Source: Bifidobacterium breve (GTDB lineage Bacteria; Actinomycetota; Actinomycetes; Nanopelagicales; Nanopelagicaceae). From it: a DNA stretch of 54,608 nt. The notes under the pieces are model-generated. The model saw only the letters and a program-made list of their open reading frames with translations. It did not search any database and had not been told where the DNA came from. Both the position numbers and the translations under genes were made by a program. The stretch covers positions 1 to 54,608 of the forward strand of contig CAMCYS010000011.1 in assembly GCA_945885625.1 (NCBI GenBank), given 5' to 3'. This document shows, piece by piece, positions 9,968 through 19,466 of this stretch (its first letter is position 1; every line of letters begins with the position of its first letter).

Positions 9968-12511
9968 CTAAATGATGAAGAGAGCTTGCGCTTTCTCAAC
10001 TGCCTGATCGCGCCCACTAGCCTTTAACTTACGATAGATATTTCGGAGGTGAGTTTTCATAGTGTTATGCGAAATATGTAGGTTTTTACCAATTACCGTG
10101 ATTGGTTTACCAGATGCCAAAGATCTTAAAACATCGATCTCCCGTTTAGTCAGTGGCTCTGACAAGGAAGTGTTCTGATGATTCTTTTTATTCATACGCT
10201 GGGCTGCCGCTCGAGCTAATTCCTCCAGATATACCGTTGGTCGCTTAGAAGCGCTACGAATAATTAATTCCAGAATAGTCGGGTCTTGTTTCAAGAAAGT
10301 CTCTTTGGCTCCAACACGTGCTCCAACATCGAGCCCTTTTTTAAGAAAATCCATAGCCAAAGATTCTTGATGAATATTTGCCTCACAGCCAACTAGCGAT
10401 TTCCAGATCTGTTCGCGCGCACTATCGGTCTCGAATATCTCTGGCACAACTCGCTTTTTGACTTCATTCTTTGATACCGCAGAAAGAGCCTGGCGATACT
10501 GATGTGTGAAAATTAAATCTTTAGGCAGGCGATTAAGAATTTGAGTAGAACGCTCGTAATCCTTTACCCAGAACCTAAGGAATAGCTCATTTAAATCAAT
10601 AATCAAACTAATACCATCTTCACCCTTAAACTCCGTAGCAAGAAGGCGATGATCTCGAATCACTGTAAAAGCTTCTTCAACTCTGCCATTAATCACCATT
10701 ATGCGAGCTAAATAGCTTTCGGCAATAAAGAACCAAGGCCATTGCTGCCATTCTTGTGCTGACCGAGCAAGTTTCTCTAATTCCTTAGATGCATTTTCTT
10801 CCTCGCAAAACTCTAAATAGCATCGCGCTTTTATGTAGAACGCTTCAGCGCAACCCGTAAATCCAGAAAACTTGTTTCGTTGAGCGATTTCTTCGGCTAG
10901 AGAAGCCGCATCAAAGGCTTGTAGATATTCACCAGCTAAAAATAGTTTCATGGCGCGAATTGTTTGCCAAGCAAAAAGATCATCCGGTGAGCTGCTCACT
11001 TTGATGATCTTTCCTACTTCATCTTCAATTAAATTCAATAACGTATCATCTTCGAAAATAAATGCTCTCGAAGCTTGTAGCCGGTAAACGCTAAGTTGGT
11101 CAGAATTCTCAAGAGCTGGAATTGGATCGGGCTCGCTAAAAATAGTTTCCATGTGCTTATCAAATTCAGCTAAGCGACCTTTGCTAAACGCAACATGTGC
11201 CAATGTGATTGCATTAATTCGCTTAATAAAGCCACTTAACTGCGAGTCTTTATACGTGAAACGCATTTCCTCTACTAATTGAATTGTGCGATCAAATTCA
11301 TAACTCACCAAGTGGCCCATAATTTTCACTAATTCGGCGAACATTACATTTCGACTGGAATCAACGGGTAAGAAATTGCTCCAGTAGAGAATATTCTTAC
11401 CTTCGCCTGTGCTAATCAAGGTACGTAATGCTGGCTTAAACATACTTCGCAGGTACTCGCTATCGCCAGACTTAACGGCATGAGAAATCGAGTTATTTAC
11501 CTGTCCTAGCTTTTGGAAGTAAACCGATGCCGCGATCTGATTCTGGCGATAAATTTCGCTCTCTTTGCGAGCAATCTCATCAATTACTTCGCGGGCAGCT
11601 CTATTGAATATATATGTTCTCATCTGTCCTGCGGCAATCATCAGAAAAATACCCTCGGCGGCTAAACCATTTAAACTTCCTTCATTTATCGGCTTATTAA
11701 CCAAAGCACTTGCTAGCTCAAGATCAAAAACCTCAAAAGTAGACATCTTAATTAACGTCTCTTGAGTTTCAATTGGCATTTTTTTGAATTTTTCTAAAAT
11801 TAAGTTTTTTAGAAAGTTCTCATCAGTCTCTCCTTGAAATTTAATTTCTTCGCCGCTTACAACAAGTGCAACCGCCGTCGGCCAGCCATGAGTTTGCTGC
11901 ACAATGTCATTTAATTTTTCTTCAGTCACTTTCTCTCCAGAAACCTGCATCAAAGATTCAATTTCTCTCTTTGCGAAAACTAAATCTCCTGCGCTGATAA
12001 CGGATAGCCTGCCAATGCTGGAAAACCGCTTAAGCGACACAGTTGGCATGGTGCGGCGTAAGGCAAAGATGTGAATGTTATCCGGAATAGCATCCATATA
12101 TGATTGCGTTACATTTAATTGGTAAGTGAAAGCGTCAACGACGTTATCTAGCACTAAGACAATATCTTCATCAAGATCAGCAATGGCTTGGAAAATTGAG
12201 GTAACTGTATGTGCTTCTTGATCAGGTTCGAAATTTGGAAAAGCTTGACGGACTGCGCTGATTAAATATTTAGCTACCCCATCGGCGCTATCAGTTTCAG
12301 ACATCGTGTACCAAACAACTTTTTTATTGCTTTGCGCTGCCCATTCGGCAATTAGCGAAGTTTTACCGTATCCAGCCGGCGCCACAACCATTGTGTAGCC
12401 CGGTGCTCGATCATCAATTAACTCAAAAAGGTGGCGCCGAGAGAGAAAATTAGCGGGCAATTCAGGCGGCTTAATTCGTGAGAGGGTGATATTAGAGTCA
12501 GAATTGCTCAT
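9968..12511 (-). CDS. LuxR-family regulator with MalT-like ATPase domain (LAL type)
   Basis: An 847-residue signal-transduction ATPase. The N-terminal nucleotide-binding domain has Walker A APAGYGKTSL near residue 40 and a Walker B-like IVLVLDNV. A long helical TPR-like middle follows, and a LuxR-type HTH closes the protein (LTKREIDVLRSLASGKP...NTMKTHLRNIYRKLKASGR). MalT/LAL regulators bind ATP and an effector and activate nearby promoters. It lies upstream of the cobalamin importer genes on the same strand but is separated by the intergenic gap 12512-12577 and follows them in order, so targets are unknown. Confidence 0.85.
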   Translation of the reverse strand: MSNSDSNITLSRIKPPELPANFLSRRHLFELIDDRAPGYTMVVAPAGYGKTSLIAEWAAQSNKKVVWYTMSETDSADGVAKYLISAVRQAFPNFEPDQEAHTVTSIFQAIADLDEDIVLVLDNVVDAFTYQLNVTQSYMDAIPDNIHIFALRRTMPTVSLKRFSSIGRLSVISAGDLVFAKREIESLMQVSGEKVTEEKLNDIVQQTHGWPTAVALVVSGEEIKFQGETDENFLKNLILEKFKKMPIETQETLIKMSTFEVFDLELASALVNKPINEGSLNGLAAEGIFLMIAAGQMRTYIFNRAAREVIDEIARKESEIYRQNQIAASVYFQKLGQVNNSISHAVKSGDSEYLRSMFKPALRTLISTGEGKNILYWSNFLPVDSSRNVMFAELVKIMGHLVSYEFDRTIQLVEEMRFTYKDSQLSGFIKRINAITLAHVAFSKGRLAEFDKHMETIFSEPDPIPALENSDQLSVYRLQASRAFIFEDDTLLNLIEDEVGKIIKVSSSPDDLFAWQTIRAMKLFLAGEYLQAFDAASLAEEIAQRNKFSGFTGCAEAFYIKARCYLEFCEEENASKELEKLARSAQEWQQWPWFFIAESYLARIMVINGRVEEAFTVIRDHRLLATEFKGEDGISLIIDLNELFLRFWVKDYERSTQILNRLPKDLIFTHQYRQALSAVSKNEVKKRVVPEIFETDSAREQIWKSLVGCEANIHQESLAMDFLKKGLDVGARVGAKETFLKQDPTILELIIRSASKRPTVYLEELARAAAQRMNKKNHQNTSLSEPLTKREIDVLRSLASGKPITVIGKNLHISHNTMKTHLRNIYRKLKASGRDQAVEKAQALFII

Positions 12512-12577
12512 AGGGATAGGGTTACTTAGTTAGGCATTAATTTCTATCTCTAACCCCTAAATCAAGGCAGTTAAGGC

Positions 12578-13354
12578 TTAAATAACCCCATCGACTAACC
12601 CATTATCACGCTTAGCCGCAATGATCACGGGGCGGCCATTCTCAAGCATGTGAACGCTGATGCGGTCATCAAAGGCGCTGCGCAACTCAGGTGAGTGAAT
12701 GACTAACTGAGATTCACCATCTAGTAGCACTCGGCCGCTCTGCATAATGATAATCCGCTCTGCATACATCGCGCCCAAGGTGATGTCATGCATTGTCGAG
12801 ATGATAGTTACTCCGGTTGCTTTAATTTCTTCAACTTTATTTAGAACTGCGATTTGATGGTGCAGATCAAGAGCACTCGTTGGTTCATCTAACAACATAA
12901 ATTCTGGCTCTTGAACTAGCGCGCGTGCAATCAAAACCCGCTGCATCTCTCCACCGGAAAGCGTGTTTACAAGTTGGCCTTGCATACCAAGTAGTTGAGT
13001 GGCTTCTAACATCTCATGAACAATATTTCGGCTATGTGCAGATTCTTTGCCCCAGCCATCTAACTTCGCTCTACCCAACATCACATATTCAGCAACGCTC
13101 ATTGCTGCCGGTATAGATGGACGTTGCGGCACGAAAGCAATGTTTAGAGATTTGTTTTTAGCAATTTCGCGACCGTCATATTTAATCGATCCGGAGTATG
13201 ACTGCATACCCAGCATGGTTCGCAACAGCGTTGTTTTGCCTGCGCCATTAGGACCAACCAAGCAGCTCCAGGTGCCTTTCGGAATTTCCAAAGTAATTGA
13301 TTGCAGAACTTCGCGATTTTCAAAACGGACGGAGAGATTCTCGATGTTAATCAC
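12578..13354 (-). CDS. btuD: ABC transporter ATPase, cobalamin/Fe-siderophore type (BtuD-like)
   Basis: A 258-residue nucleotide-binding subunit. Walker A is GPNGAGKTTLLRTML, the Q-loop is FVPQRPSIP, the ABC signature is NTLSGGEMQRVLIARAL, Walker B is FMLLDEPTSALD and the switch His is in STMHDITLG. The FecE/BtuD group powers class II importers for B12, heme or siderophores. Its start overlaps the permease stop by 4 nt (ATGA). Cobalamin is preferred because a B12 riboswitch precedes the operon. Confidence 0.88.
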   Translation of the reverse strand: MINIENLSVRFENREVLQSITLEIPKGTWSCLVGPNGAGKTTLLRTMLGMQSYSGSIKYDGREIAKNKSLNIAFVPQRPSIPAAMSVAEYVMLGRAKLDGWGKESAHSRNIVHEMLEATQLLGMQGQLVNTLSGGEMQRVLIARALVQEPEFMLLDEPTSALDLHHQIAVLNKVEEIKATGVTIISTMHDITLGAMYAERIIIMQSGRVLLDGESQLVIHSPELRSAFDDRISVHMLENGRPVIIAAKRDNGLVDGVI

Positions 13355-14367
13355 TTACTACCTCGATTGCGTGCTCGTAAGACGAATAGGAAAAATGGGG
13401 CGCCGACAAATGCCGTTATAACACCGATAGGTAACTCTGCAGGTGCTAACAATGTGCGAGCCCCTAAATCGGCAATTACCAAGAATGCAGCTCCAACAAA
13501 AGCGATTGAAAGTAGCGAGCGGTTTGTAGCGCGCTTAGTTAGTCCTCTAACCAAGTGTGGAACCACGATGCCAACAAAGCCGATCAAGCCACTAGCCGAA
13601 ACTGCTGTGGCAGTGGCTAAAGTGGCAGCAGCTACGGCAATTAACCGTATTTTCTGTGGTGAAACCCCTAATGAATAAGCCTCTTCATCGCTTAACATCA
13701 GCGCGTCAAGAACCTTTGACACCCGAATCAAAACAAATAAGGCGATGAAGATATAGAAACCTGCCCACCGAACTACATCCCAGCTGGCAACAGTTAGTTG
13801 GCCCAGAATCCAAGAATAAACTGGCCGTAAAGCGGCGCTATTGCGTTGTTGCAGATAAGTTTGAAATGCGGTTGCGAATGAACCAACCGCAATGCCTGCC
13901 AATAACAGTGTGCTGGGATCTGCGAACAATTTACCAGCAACCAAGAAAGTCGCCGCAACTGCAAGCACGCCACCTAAGAATGCAAAGATCGGCAAGAGTG
14001 CATGAAGATCACCGCCGCCATTAGTAATTGCGATCGTGGCACCTAGCCCAGCACCTGATGCTGCGCCAAGTAAATATGGATCTGCTAACGGGTTTCTAAA
14101 AACGCTCTGGTAAACCGCGCCACTCGTTGCCAGAGCTGCGCCAACTAGCGCTCCTAATACAACTCGAGGTAACCGCAATTCAAGTAACAAAGTGCGATCT
14201 TGATTTTCTAAACCGTTTGGCAACCCCAATAAAGTTCGGATGATTGATCCAAAACTTAAATTAACCGGACCAAAGCTGACTGCAAGTAAGGAAGCGATCA
14301 GTAACGCCGCGGCAGCGCTGGCAGTAATCTGCCAGCGCCACACGCGATCGATCTGATTCTTCTTCAA
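13351..14367 (-). CDS. btuC: ABC transporter permease, BtuC/FecCD type
   Basis: A 338-residue FecCD-family permease with about ten membrane helices. Typical motifs are LELRLPRVVLGALVGAALATSGAVYQSVFRNPLADPYLLGAASGAGLGA near residues 63-110 and GLIGFVGIVVPHLVRGL in the ATPase-contacting part. It forms the transmembrane pore of the importer with BtuD. It starts 4 nt after the btuF stop, so the operon is tightly coupled. The B12 assignment rests on the riboswitch. Confidence 0.9.
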   Translation of the reverse strand: MKKNQIDRVWRWQITASAAAALLIASLLAVSFGPVNLSFGSIIRTLLGLPNGLENQDRTLLLELRLPRVVLGALVGAALATSGAVYQSVFRNPLADPYLLGAASGAGLGATIAITNGGGDLHALLPIFAFLGGVLAVAATFLVAGKLFADPSTLLLAGIAVGSFATAFQTYLQQRNSAALRPVYSWILGQLTVASWDVVRWAGFYIFIALFVLIRVSKVLDALMLSDEEAYSLGVSPQKIRLIAVAAATLATATAVSASGLIGFVGIVVPHLVRGLTKRATNRSLLSIAFVGAAFLVIADLGARTLLAPAELPIGVITAFVGAPFFLFVLRARNRGSK

Positions 14368-14371
14368 TTGT

Positions 14372-15292
14372 TTACTTCTTCACCTTTGCCAATGAGGCTG
14401 CAACGTATCGATAAAAATCAACTAGTCGAGGTCCCCATCTAGAAGGAATGTCATTTGGCAGTGCAAAAACATTCTTCTTGGTAACTGCAGTGATGCCAGA
14501 CCAACCAGGACGCGCCTTTACTGTAGCTGCGCTCTCGCCATATTCAGCATCTGCTAAGAAAATAATGTCTGGATCAGCCTTTAATAGATACTCAGCCGAT
14601 AACTGTGGATACCCATAAGAATCAGCCCCCGCAGCTTTATCTGCGATATTTATCAAGCCAAAGTCCTGGTAAACCTTGCCGATGAAAGTATCGGAAGTAA
14701 CTGAATAAAGCGTGTTGTCGAGCTCATGGAAGAAAGTAACTTTGCCAGTTACTTTGGCACGCTTAAGAATCGATTTAATTAGTGCTGCCATTTTGAAAGT
14801 TAATTTCTTTGCCTCTGATGTGTGATCAGTTACTGCGCCAAGTACTTCTATGCCTTTGTAAGCCTGAGCTAAGTTCTCTGGCGCTTTCTCCATCAATACT
14901 GCGATCTTTAACTTCTCAAGTGCTTCTTTAACTACTAGAGATTTCATGGCATCTACTGACAGAACCACCAGATCTGGCTTGAGCGCAGCGATGGCCTCGA
15001 CATTTGGTTCAAATGCTCCCAGCTGGGTAATAGGTGCGGACTTTGGGTAATTTGAATATGAATCAACTGCTAGTACTTGTTTGCCGGCGCCTATTTCAAA
15101 AAGTGATTCGGTCGCACTTGGTGACAAGGAAATTATGCGAGTTGGTTTTTTGGCAATTGTGGTTGAGTATCCACCAGAAGAAATTGTTAGCGGATATTTT
15201 GTTGCGGTACTCGCCGCGTTAGCTGATGAAAGTGGCGCAAGCAATAACGTTGTTACCAAAAGCGCGATCGGTCGAATATATTTCTTAAACAT
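14372..15292 (-). CDS. btuF: Cobalamin-type substrate-binding protein (BtuF-like)
   Basis: A 306-residue exported binding protein of the class III fold. An N-terminal Sec signal (KKYIRPIALLVTTLLLAPLSSANAAS) is followed by RIISLSPSATESLFEIGAGKQVLAVDSYSNYP and IAALKPDLVVLS, typical of BtuF. There is no lipobox cysteine after the signal, unusual for a Gram-positive binding protein, so how it stays at the membrane is unclear. The ATG lies directly after the U-run of a terminator hairpin that also holds its SD. Confidence 0.88.
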   Translation of the reverse strand: MFKKYIRPIALLVTTLLLAPLSSANAASTATKYPLTISSGGYSTTIAKKPTRIISLSPSATESLFEIGAGKQVLAVDSYSNYPKSAPITQLGAFEPNVEAIAALKPDLVVLSVDAMKSLVVKEALEKLKIAVLMEKAPENLAQAYKGIEVLGAVTDHTSEAKKLTFKMAALIKSILKRAKVTGKVTFFHELDNTLYSVTSDTFIGKVYQDFGLINIADKAAGADSYGYPQLSAEYLLKADPDIIFLADAEYGESAATVKARPGWSGITAVTKKNVFALPNDIPSRWGPRLVDFYRYVAASLAKVKK

Positions 15293-15322
15293 AAAAAAAC
15301 TCCCTCAAGATATTTGAGGGAG
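15293..15322 (-). terminator. Riboswitch expression platform: terminator hairpin carrying the btuF Shine-Dalgarno
   Basis: On the minus strand CTCCCTCAA (15314-15322) pairs with TTGAGGGAG (15300-15308) around ATATC and is followed by T7 and then directly by the btuF ATG. The 3' arm contains GAGGGAG, the only Shine-Dalgarno before btuF at normal distance. The same hairpin can therefore stop transcription and hide the RBS. Confidence 0.85.
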
Positions 15323-15339
15323 AAAGGGGGCAATTAAAC

Positions 15340-15530
15340 GAATGGTTCCGCGTAAAGGCCCAACCTTCCTCCGAGGTTGGATAACACTTTCGGCGTCACG
15401 CCAGGCGACCTGGCTTAGATCTTGCGATCTTTACAGTTGCGGGACAGCACCGGAATCAAACCGGATTTCGCTAAACGCAACGCCACTTGAATTTGTAAGC
15501 GGAAGGACCGCTTCGTTCAAGTGGGCAGAA
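15340..15530 (-). promoter_or_regulatory. Cobalamin riboswitch (aptamer)
   Basis: The minus strand carries the conserved B12 aptamer core: TCCGGTGCTGTCCCGCAAC then TGTAAAG (15430-15455), AAGCCAGGTCGCCTGGC (15400-15416) and a P13-like hairpin CCAACCT/AGGTTGG (15360-15380) with a GGAGGA loop for the kissing contact. A further helix CCACTTGAA/TTCAAGTGG (15483-15524) encloses a small hairpin at the 5' side. It precedes a terminator hairpin and btuFCD, so B12 should shut the importer off. Confidence 0.93.
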
Positions 15531-15557
15531 CTTATCACGGCCAATGGCAAGTGGCTA

Positions 15558-16283
15558 TTAAGGCCGTTTTCTTCGGAATTTCGCGCTTAAACCCCACGCG
15601 GTTACTCGATAAATAGCTTCGAAAACGATCTTCTTCGACATTTTGCTAACACCGTATTTGCGTTCAACAAAAGTAATCGGTGATTCCAAAATCTCGCCAC
15701 CAATTTGAGCCATGCGCATGGTCATTTCAATTTGAAAGCAGTAACCCTCGCTTTGAACAGATTCCAAATCAATCTGAATCAACTTTTCAGTTCGATAGAT
15801 ACGAAAACCGGCAGTCATATCTTTTACTTTGCCACCTAACAATAACTTGGCGTACACATTGGCTGATCTAGATAGCCATTGCCGACGACGAGCCCAGTTC
15901 TCAACCGCGCCACCTGCTACCCAACGAGATCCAATTACCAAATCTGGTTGCTTGTCCTGCATGGCAGACATCAGCGAAAGCAAGTCGCTCACTTGGTGTG
16001 AACCGTCGGCATCCATTTCAATTAAATATTTATACCCGCGATCTTCACCATATTTAAAACCAGCCTTATATGCACTGCCTAAACCTAATTTCTTTTTTCG
16101 CTCTACAACAACTATGCGACCACTTTCTAGACCAAGAGCGCGACAAGCATCAGCTGTGCCATCAGGAGAGCCATCATCGACGATTAAGATATCCAGATTA
16201 AGCTCGAGCAATTGCGGCAATAAAATGCCAATGCTGGTTATCTCGTTATAGGTCGGAACGATTACTAAGTAATCACGATTCAT
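15558..16283 (-). CDS. Family 2 glycosyltransferase, polyprenol-monophosphomannose synthase-like
   Basis: A 241-residue GT2 enzyme. The nucleotide-sugar site is at the N-terminus (VIVPTYNE, LIVDDGSPDGTAD), the metal-binding DxD in EMDADGSH near residue 95, and the DPM1-like block VIGSRWVAGGAVENW...RRQWLSRSANVYA follows. It ends in FVERKYGVSKMSKKIV. These features match soluble Ppm1/DPM1 enzymes that move mannose from GDP-mannose to polyprenyl phosphate for cell-envelope glycans. No membrane domain is fused. GGGAG precedes the ATG. Confidence 0.87.
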   Translation of the reverse strand: MNRDYLVIVPTYNEITSIGILLPQLLELNLDILIVDDGSPDGTADACRALGLESGRIVVVERKKKLGLGSAYKAGFKYGEDRGYKYLIEMDADGSHQVSDLLSLMSAMQDKQPDLVIGSRWVAGGAVENWARRRQWLSRSANVYAKLLLGGKVKDMTAGFRIYRTEKLIQIDLESVQSEGYCFQIEMTMRMAQIGGEILESPITFVERKYGVSKMSKKIVFEAIYRVTAWGLSAKFRRKRP

Positions 16284-16303
16284 TTAACTAACTCCCGCAA
16301 TGA

Positions 16304-17350
16304 TTAGTGGGTTAGCGTAACTTTAGAGAGACCAATAGGTGCATCTGGATCAAAACCCGATTTCTTAGCATATTCAAGTGAGAATCTTTGCAGCGAGATG
16401 GCATCGACAATGGTTGATTCCATTTCATCACGGCAATCAGAGCCAGCAATAACTATGTCGCCTGCTTCGGGTGATCCGCCATTGCCTACCCAGAAAATGC
16501 GACCAGTTATCGCACGAATGCGCGTGGTGGCTTCAGAGATCGAGTTAAGCGGCAAATGCGCTGGTGCCAAGATAAAGACTTGGGTTTGTGGGGTTAGCGC
16601 CGAAATTGGGCCATGTAAGTAATCAGCTGTTGAGAGCCCTTGCACGGAAACTTTGCTGGTCTCTTGAATCTTAAGCGCTGCTTCGCGAGCATTTGGATAA
16701 GCAAAGCCACGGCCAAGAACCACTGTTTCATTTTCTCGGTTGCAGGCATCAACGGCTTGGCTAACTAAAGCTGCGTTATTTACTAACTTTTCGGCTTCGG
16801 CAATTAAGGAATCACCGTTGATCGACAACTTTGCCCAAGTTGCTACTAGTAAATATGAGGTAAGCAGTTGTGCGGAATAACTTTTGGTTGCAGCAACAGC
16901 TAGCTCAGCACCTGCTTGTAAATCTAAGTGATGATCAGCAGCCTTTGCTAGTGGCGAGTTAGCATCGTTAGTAAGCGAAATCAATTTAGCACCGGCCCGC
17001 TTGGCTGAATTCGCAAAAGCAACTAGATCTGGTGACTGGCCACTCTGGCTAAGCGCAACTACCAAAACGCTCTGATAGTGAAGTTCGGCATCATAAATAG
17101 TGACAGATGATGGCGAGGTAAGGCCGCAAGGCAGACCAAGCTTGGTCTCAACTAGGTACTTTAAAAAATGTGCTGCGTTATCTGAAGTACCGCGCGCCAA
17201 GATCAAAATTGATGAAATCTTGTTTGCGATCAAAATGTCTTTAATTGGCTCAAGGTCAGCAAGATTGCTCAAGATGCGGCGAAATACTTCTGGCGTCTCT
17301 GCGATTTCGGAGGCCATCACAGCGCCAAACGATTCGTTGGCCATATTCAT
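16304..17350 (-). CDS. SIS-domain sugar-phosphate isomerase/deaminase (GlmS C-terminal/NagB-II-like)
   Basis: A 348-residue protein with two SIS domains and no glutaminase domain. The first SIS (about 35-170) contains ILILARGTSDNAAHFLKYLVE and VVALSQSGQSPDLVAFANSAKRAGA. The second (about 205-330) has VVLGRGFAYPNAREAALKIQETSKVSVQGLSTADYLHGP. This layout is that of NagB-II/AgaS-type glucosamine-6-phosphate deaminases and isomerases. The exact substrate is unknown. It sits 20 nt before the glycosyltransferase, so a common role in amino-sugar/envelope metabolism is possible. Confidence 0.82.
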   Translation of the reverse strand: MNMANESFGAVMASEIAETPEVFRRILSNLADLEPIKDILIANKISSILILARGTSDNAAHFLKYLVETKLGLPCGLTSPSSVTIYDAELHYQSVLVVALSQSGQSPDLVAFANSAKRAGAKLISLTNDANSPLAKAADHHLDLQAGAELAVAATKSYSAQLLTSYLLVATWAKLSINGDSLIAEAEKLVNNAALVSQAVDACNRENETVVLGRGFAYPNAREAALKIQETSKVSVQGLSTADYLHGPISALTPQTQVFILAPAHLPLNSISEATTRIRAITGRIFWVGNGGSPEAGDIVIAGSDCRDEMESTIVDAISLQRFSLEYAKKSGFDPDAPIGLSKVTLTH

Positions 17351-17371
17351 GAGGCTATCTTCCCACAGTCT

Positions 17372-17854
17372 TTAGCGAGCTTCCATGACCTCTTTTAAGC
17401 GCACTAGGGTCTTGGCAACCACCATTTGAGTCCAGGGATAAGCCTTGCGAAACTTTAGCCAGCTCTGCGAAATTGACTTGCGGCCGTCAAAAGTCTCGGT
17501 GACTTCGCACTGATTTGGGCTGATTTCGCGAATCTCATAGCGCCAACGCCAGCGGCCTAAGTGGCGCCAAGCAATCAACTTATTCTCTTCGAATTCAACC
17601 ACCGTATTTGTAATTCGGTAATCGATTCCCAGATGCATTGCCATTCCGAATTTCGATCCAAGTGACAAACGATCTGGCCCACTAATTCCATTTTGAATGG
17701 TATTTGACCCATCAATTTCTTTATGCCGGCTGGGATTTGCTAAGAGATCAAAAACTTTCGATGCTGGCGCATTAATGATAATTCGAGCAGACTTAATTTT
17801 GGAATCGCCCGTCTCAATAATCTCAGCTCGGACTTTCTCGCCTTCAGTCATCAT
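17372..17854 (-). CDS. SRPBCC/START-like (polyketide cyclase family) protein
   Basis: About 160 residues from ATG 17854, chosen because AGAGG lies upstream and because a longer TTG start (17905) would overlap the divergent yaaA start. The SRPBCC fold shows in SARIIINAPASKVFDLLANPSRHKEIDGS near the N-terminus, the central ITNTVVEFEENKLIAWRH and the C-terminal QCEVTETFDGR. Such proteins bind small hydrophobic ligands; function here is unknown. It heads a likely operon with the SIS protein (21-nt gap) and the glycosyltransferase. Confidence 0.72.
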   Translation of the reverse strand: MMTEGEKVRAEIIETGDSKIKSARIIINAPASKVFDLLANPSRHKEIDGSNTIQNGISGPDRLSLGSKFGMAMHLGIDYRITNTVVEFEENKLIAWRHLGRWRWRYEIREISPNQCEVTETFDGRKSISQSWLKFRKAYPWTQMVVAKTLVRLKEVMEAR

Positions 17855-17883
17855 TTTCTTGGCCTCTCTAATAGCATCGGCTA

Positions 17884-18528
17884 ATGCTAATCCTGTTACC
17901 TCCAAGTGAGAAGAAGAAAGCAGCGACTAGCCAGAAAAAGTTTGAGTTAAGTTCATTGGCTTTCGCAGGTGAGTTAACAGATGCTAGAAGCCAGACCACA
18001 GTTAGTCACGATTCTTCAAAAACTTCGCCCGCTATTGAAATCTACGATGGAGTTCTCTTTCAAGGGCTGAACTGGAAAACCCTGTCACCGGTAGAACAAA
18101 AACAAGCCAATACTAAAGTGCTAATTGTTTCGGCGCTCTTTGGCTTAGTTAGACCGCTCGACAAGATATTTAGCTATAAAGAGAAGATTGACAATAAATT
18201 ATGGCGCGATTCGGTTGCCCAAGTATCTGCCAAGCATTCGAATGAGTTAATCATTGATTGTCGCTCATCCACGTATAAGGGCGTCTGGACGATAAATCCA
18301 CAAAACACGGTTGAAGTAAGAGTTTTCAAAGTAAATGGTGCCGAGCGAAACGTGATCACCCATATGTCCAAGAAATATCGCGGTGAACTAGCTGGACACT
18401 TACTCAAACAAACTACTGACCCGACAACTGCCGCCGAAGTGCAGCGTATTGCTGCGCAATTATTTGAGTGCGAGCTTCACGCTCCCGTAGATGGCCAGCC
18501 ATGGGCGCTAGATCTGCTGATTTCTTAG
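17884..18528 (+). CDS. yaaA: Peroxide stress protein YaaA (DUF328)
   Basis: A 214-residue YaaA-family protein. It opens with the family motif LILLPPSEKK and has LIVSALFGLVRPLDKI, the central IDCRSSTYKGVW and VITHMSKKYRGELAGHLL. In E. coli YaaA limits intracellular iron during H2O2 stress and binds DNA; the biochemical role is otherwise incompletely known. A -10-like TAATAG lies 8-14 nt before the ATG, suggesting leaderless translation. katG, another peroxide-defence gene, is 6 kb away. Confidence 0.88.
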   Translation: MLILLPPSEKKKAATSQKKFELSSLAFAGELTDARSQTTVSHDSSKTSPAIEIYDGVLFQGLNWKTLSPVEQKQANTKVLIVSALFGLVRPLDKIFSYKEKIDNKLWRDSVAQVSAKHSNELIIDCRSSTYKGVWTINPQNTVEVRVFKVNGAERNVITHMSKKYRGELAGHLLKQTTDPTTAAEVQRIAAQLFECELHAPVDGQPWALDLLIS

Positions 18529-18557
18529 GGGCAAAGTAGGCGAGATACAATCGCCTC

Positions 18558-19466
18558 ATGGATTTACACAAGGTCATTTTGTATTACAGCTTCACGCCGA
18601 TATCTGACCCTGCCGCAGTTAAGTTATGGCAACGCACGCTTTGCGAGTCACTTGGTTTAACTGGTCGAATTATCATTTCTAAGCACGGCATCAATGGCAC
18701 CTTGGGTGGCGAAATTGAAGCTCTTCGTACTTACGTCAAGAAAACTAAGAAGTACGACGGTTTCCGTAAAATAGATTTCAAATGGTCAGCTGGCGATGGC
18801 ACCGAGTTTCCTAAGTTATCCGTAAAGGTTCGCAAGGAACTGGTTGCCTTCGGTCACCCTGATGAAATCAAAGTTGATGAAAATGGTGTAATCGGTGGTG
18901 GCATTCATTTGCGTCCAGAACAAGTTAATGAACTAGTTGCCGAACGTGGCGATGATGTGGTTTTCTTCGACGGCCGTAATGCCTTTGAGGCCAAGATTGG
19001 TAAATTTAGAAACGCAGTTGTGCCTGATGTTGAGACTTCACGTGACTTCGTGGCCGAGATTGAAAGTGGCAAGTACGACCATTTGAAAGATAAACCAGTA
19101 GTCACTTACTGCACCGGCGGCATTCGTTGTGAAGTTCTATCTGCGGTCATGAAAACACGCGGTTTCCAAGAGGTTTACCAAGTTAAGGGCGGCATTGTTC
19201 GCTACGGTAACAAGTACGGCGATGATGGTCTCTGGGATGGCTCGCTCTATGTTTTCGATGATCGTATGGCGATGGATTTCTCTTCCAAAGCAAAAACTAT
19301 TGGTGAATGTGAATCTTGTTCTGCGCCAACGAAGATCTTTGTGAATTGTTCAAATATTGCTTGTCATAAGCTGGTTTTGCTCTGCGAGCCATGCGCAGCT
19401 AAAGATCGCTCAAGTGGCTGTGAACATGACTTGTCGAAAAAGCGCGACTCTTCGCTAATCGGCTGA
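18558..19466 (+). CDS. trhO: tRNA uridine(34) hydroxylase TrhO, rhodanese family
   Basis: A 302-residue TrhO/YceA protein, which forms 5-hydroxyuridine at position 34 of tRNA. The N-terminal UPF0176-type ferredoxin-like domain ([11 protein letters not shown]...[16 protein letters not shown]) precedes a rhodanese domain (about 125-215) with the active-site loop [12 protein letters not shown] Cys-rich C-terminus follows ([21 protein letters not shown], then CEPC), probably a zinc ribbon. TACAAT stands 6 nt before the ATG, so the message is probably leaderless. Confidence 0.93.
   Translation: MDLHKVILYYSFTPISDPAAVKLWQRTLCESLGLTGRIIISKHGINGTLGGEIEALRTYVKKTKKYDGFRKIDFKWSAGDGTEFPKLSVKVRKELVAFGHPDEIKVDENGVIGGGIHLRPEQVNELVAERGDDVVFFDGRNAFEAKIGKFRNAVVPDVETSRDFVAEIESGKYDHLKDKPVVTYCTGGIRCEVLSAVMKTRGFQEVYQVKGGIVRYGNKYGDDGLWDGSLYVFDDRMAMDFSSKAKTIGECESCSAPTKIFVNCSNIACHKLVLLCEPCAAKDRSSGCEHDLSKKRDSSLIG

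Noticed and set aside
9968..15292. LuxR/MalT-like gene as regulator of the cobalamin operon
   Set aside because: It is downstream of btuFCD in transcription order, has its own 66-nt upstream gap and the operon already has a B12 riboswitch. Proximity alone is not evidence.
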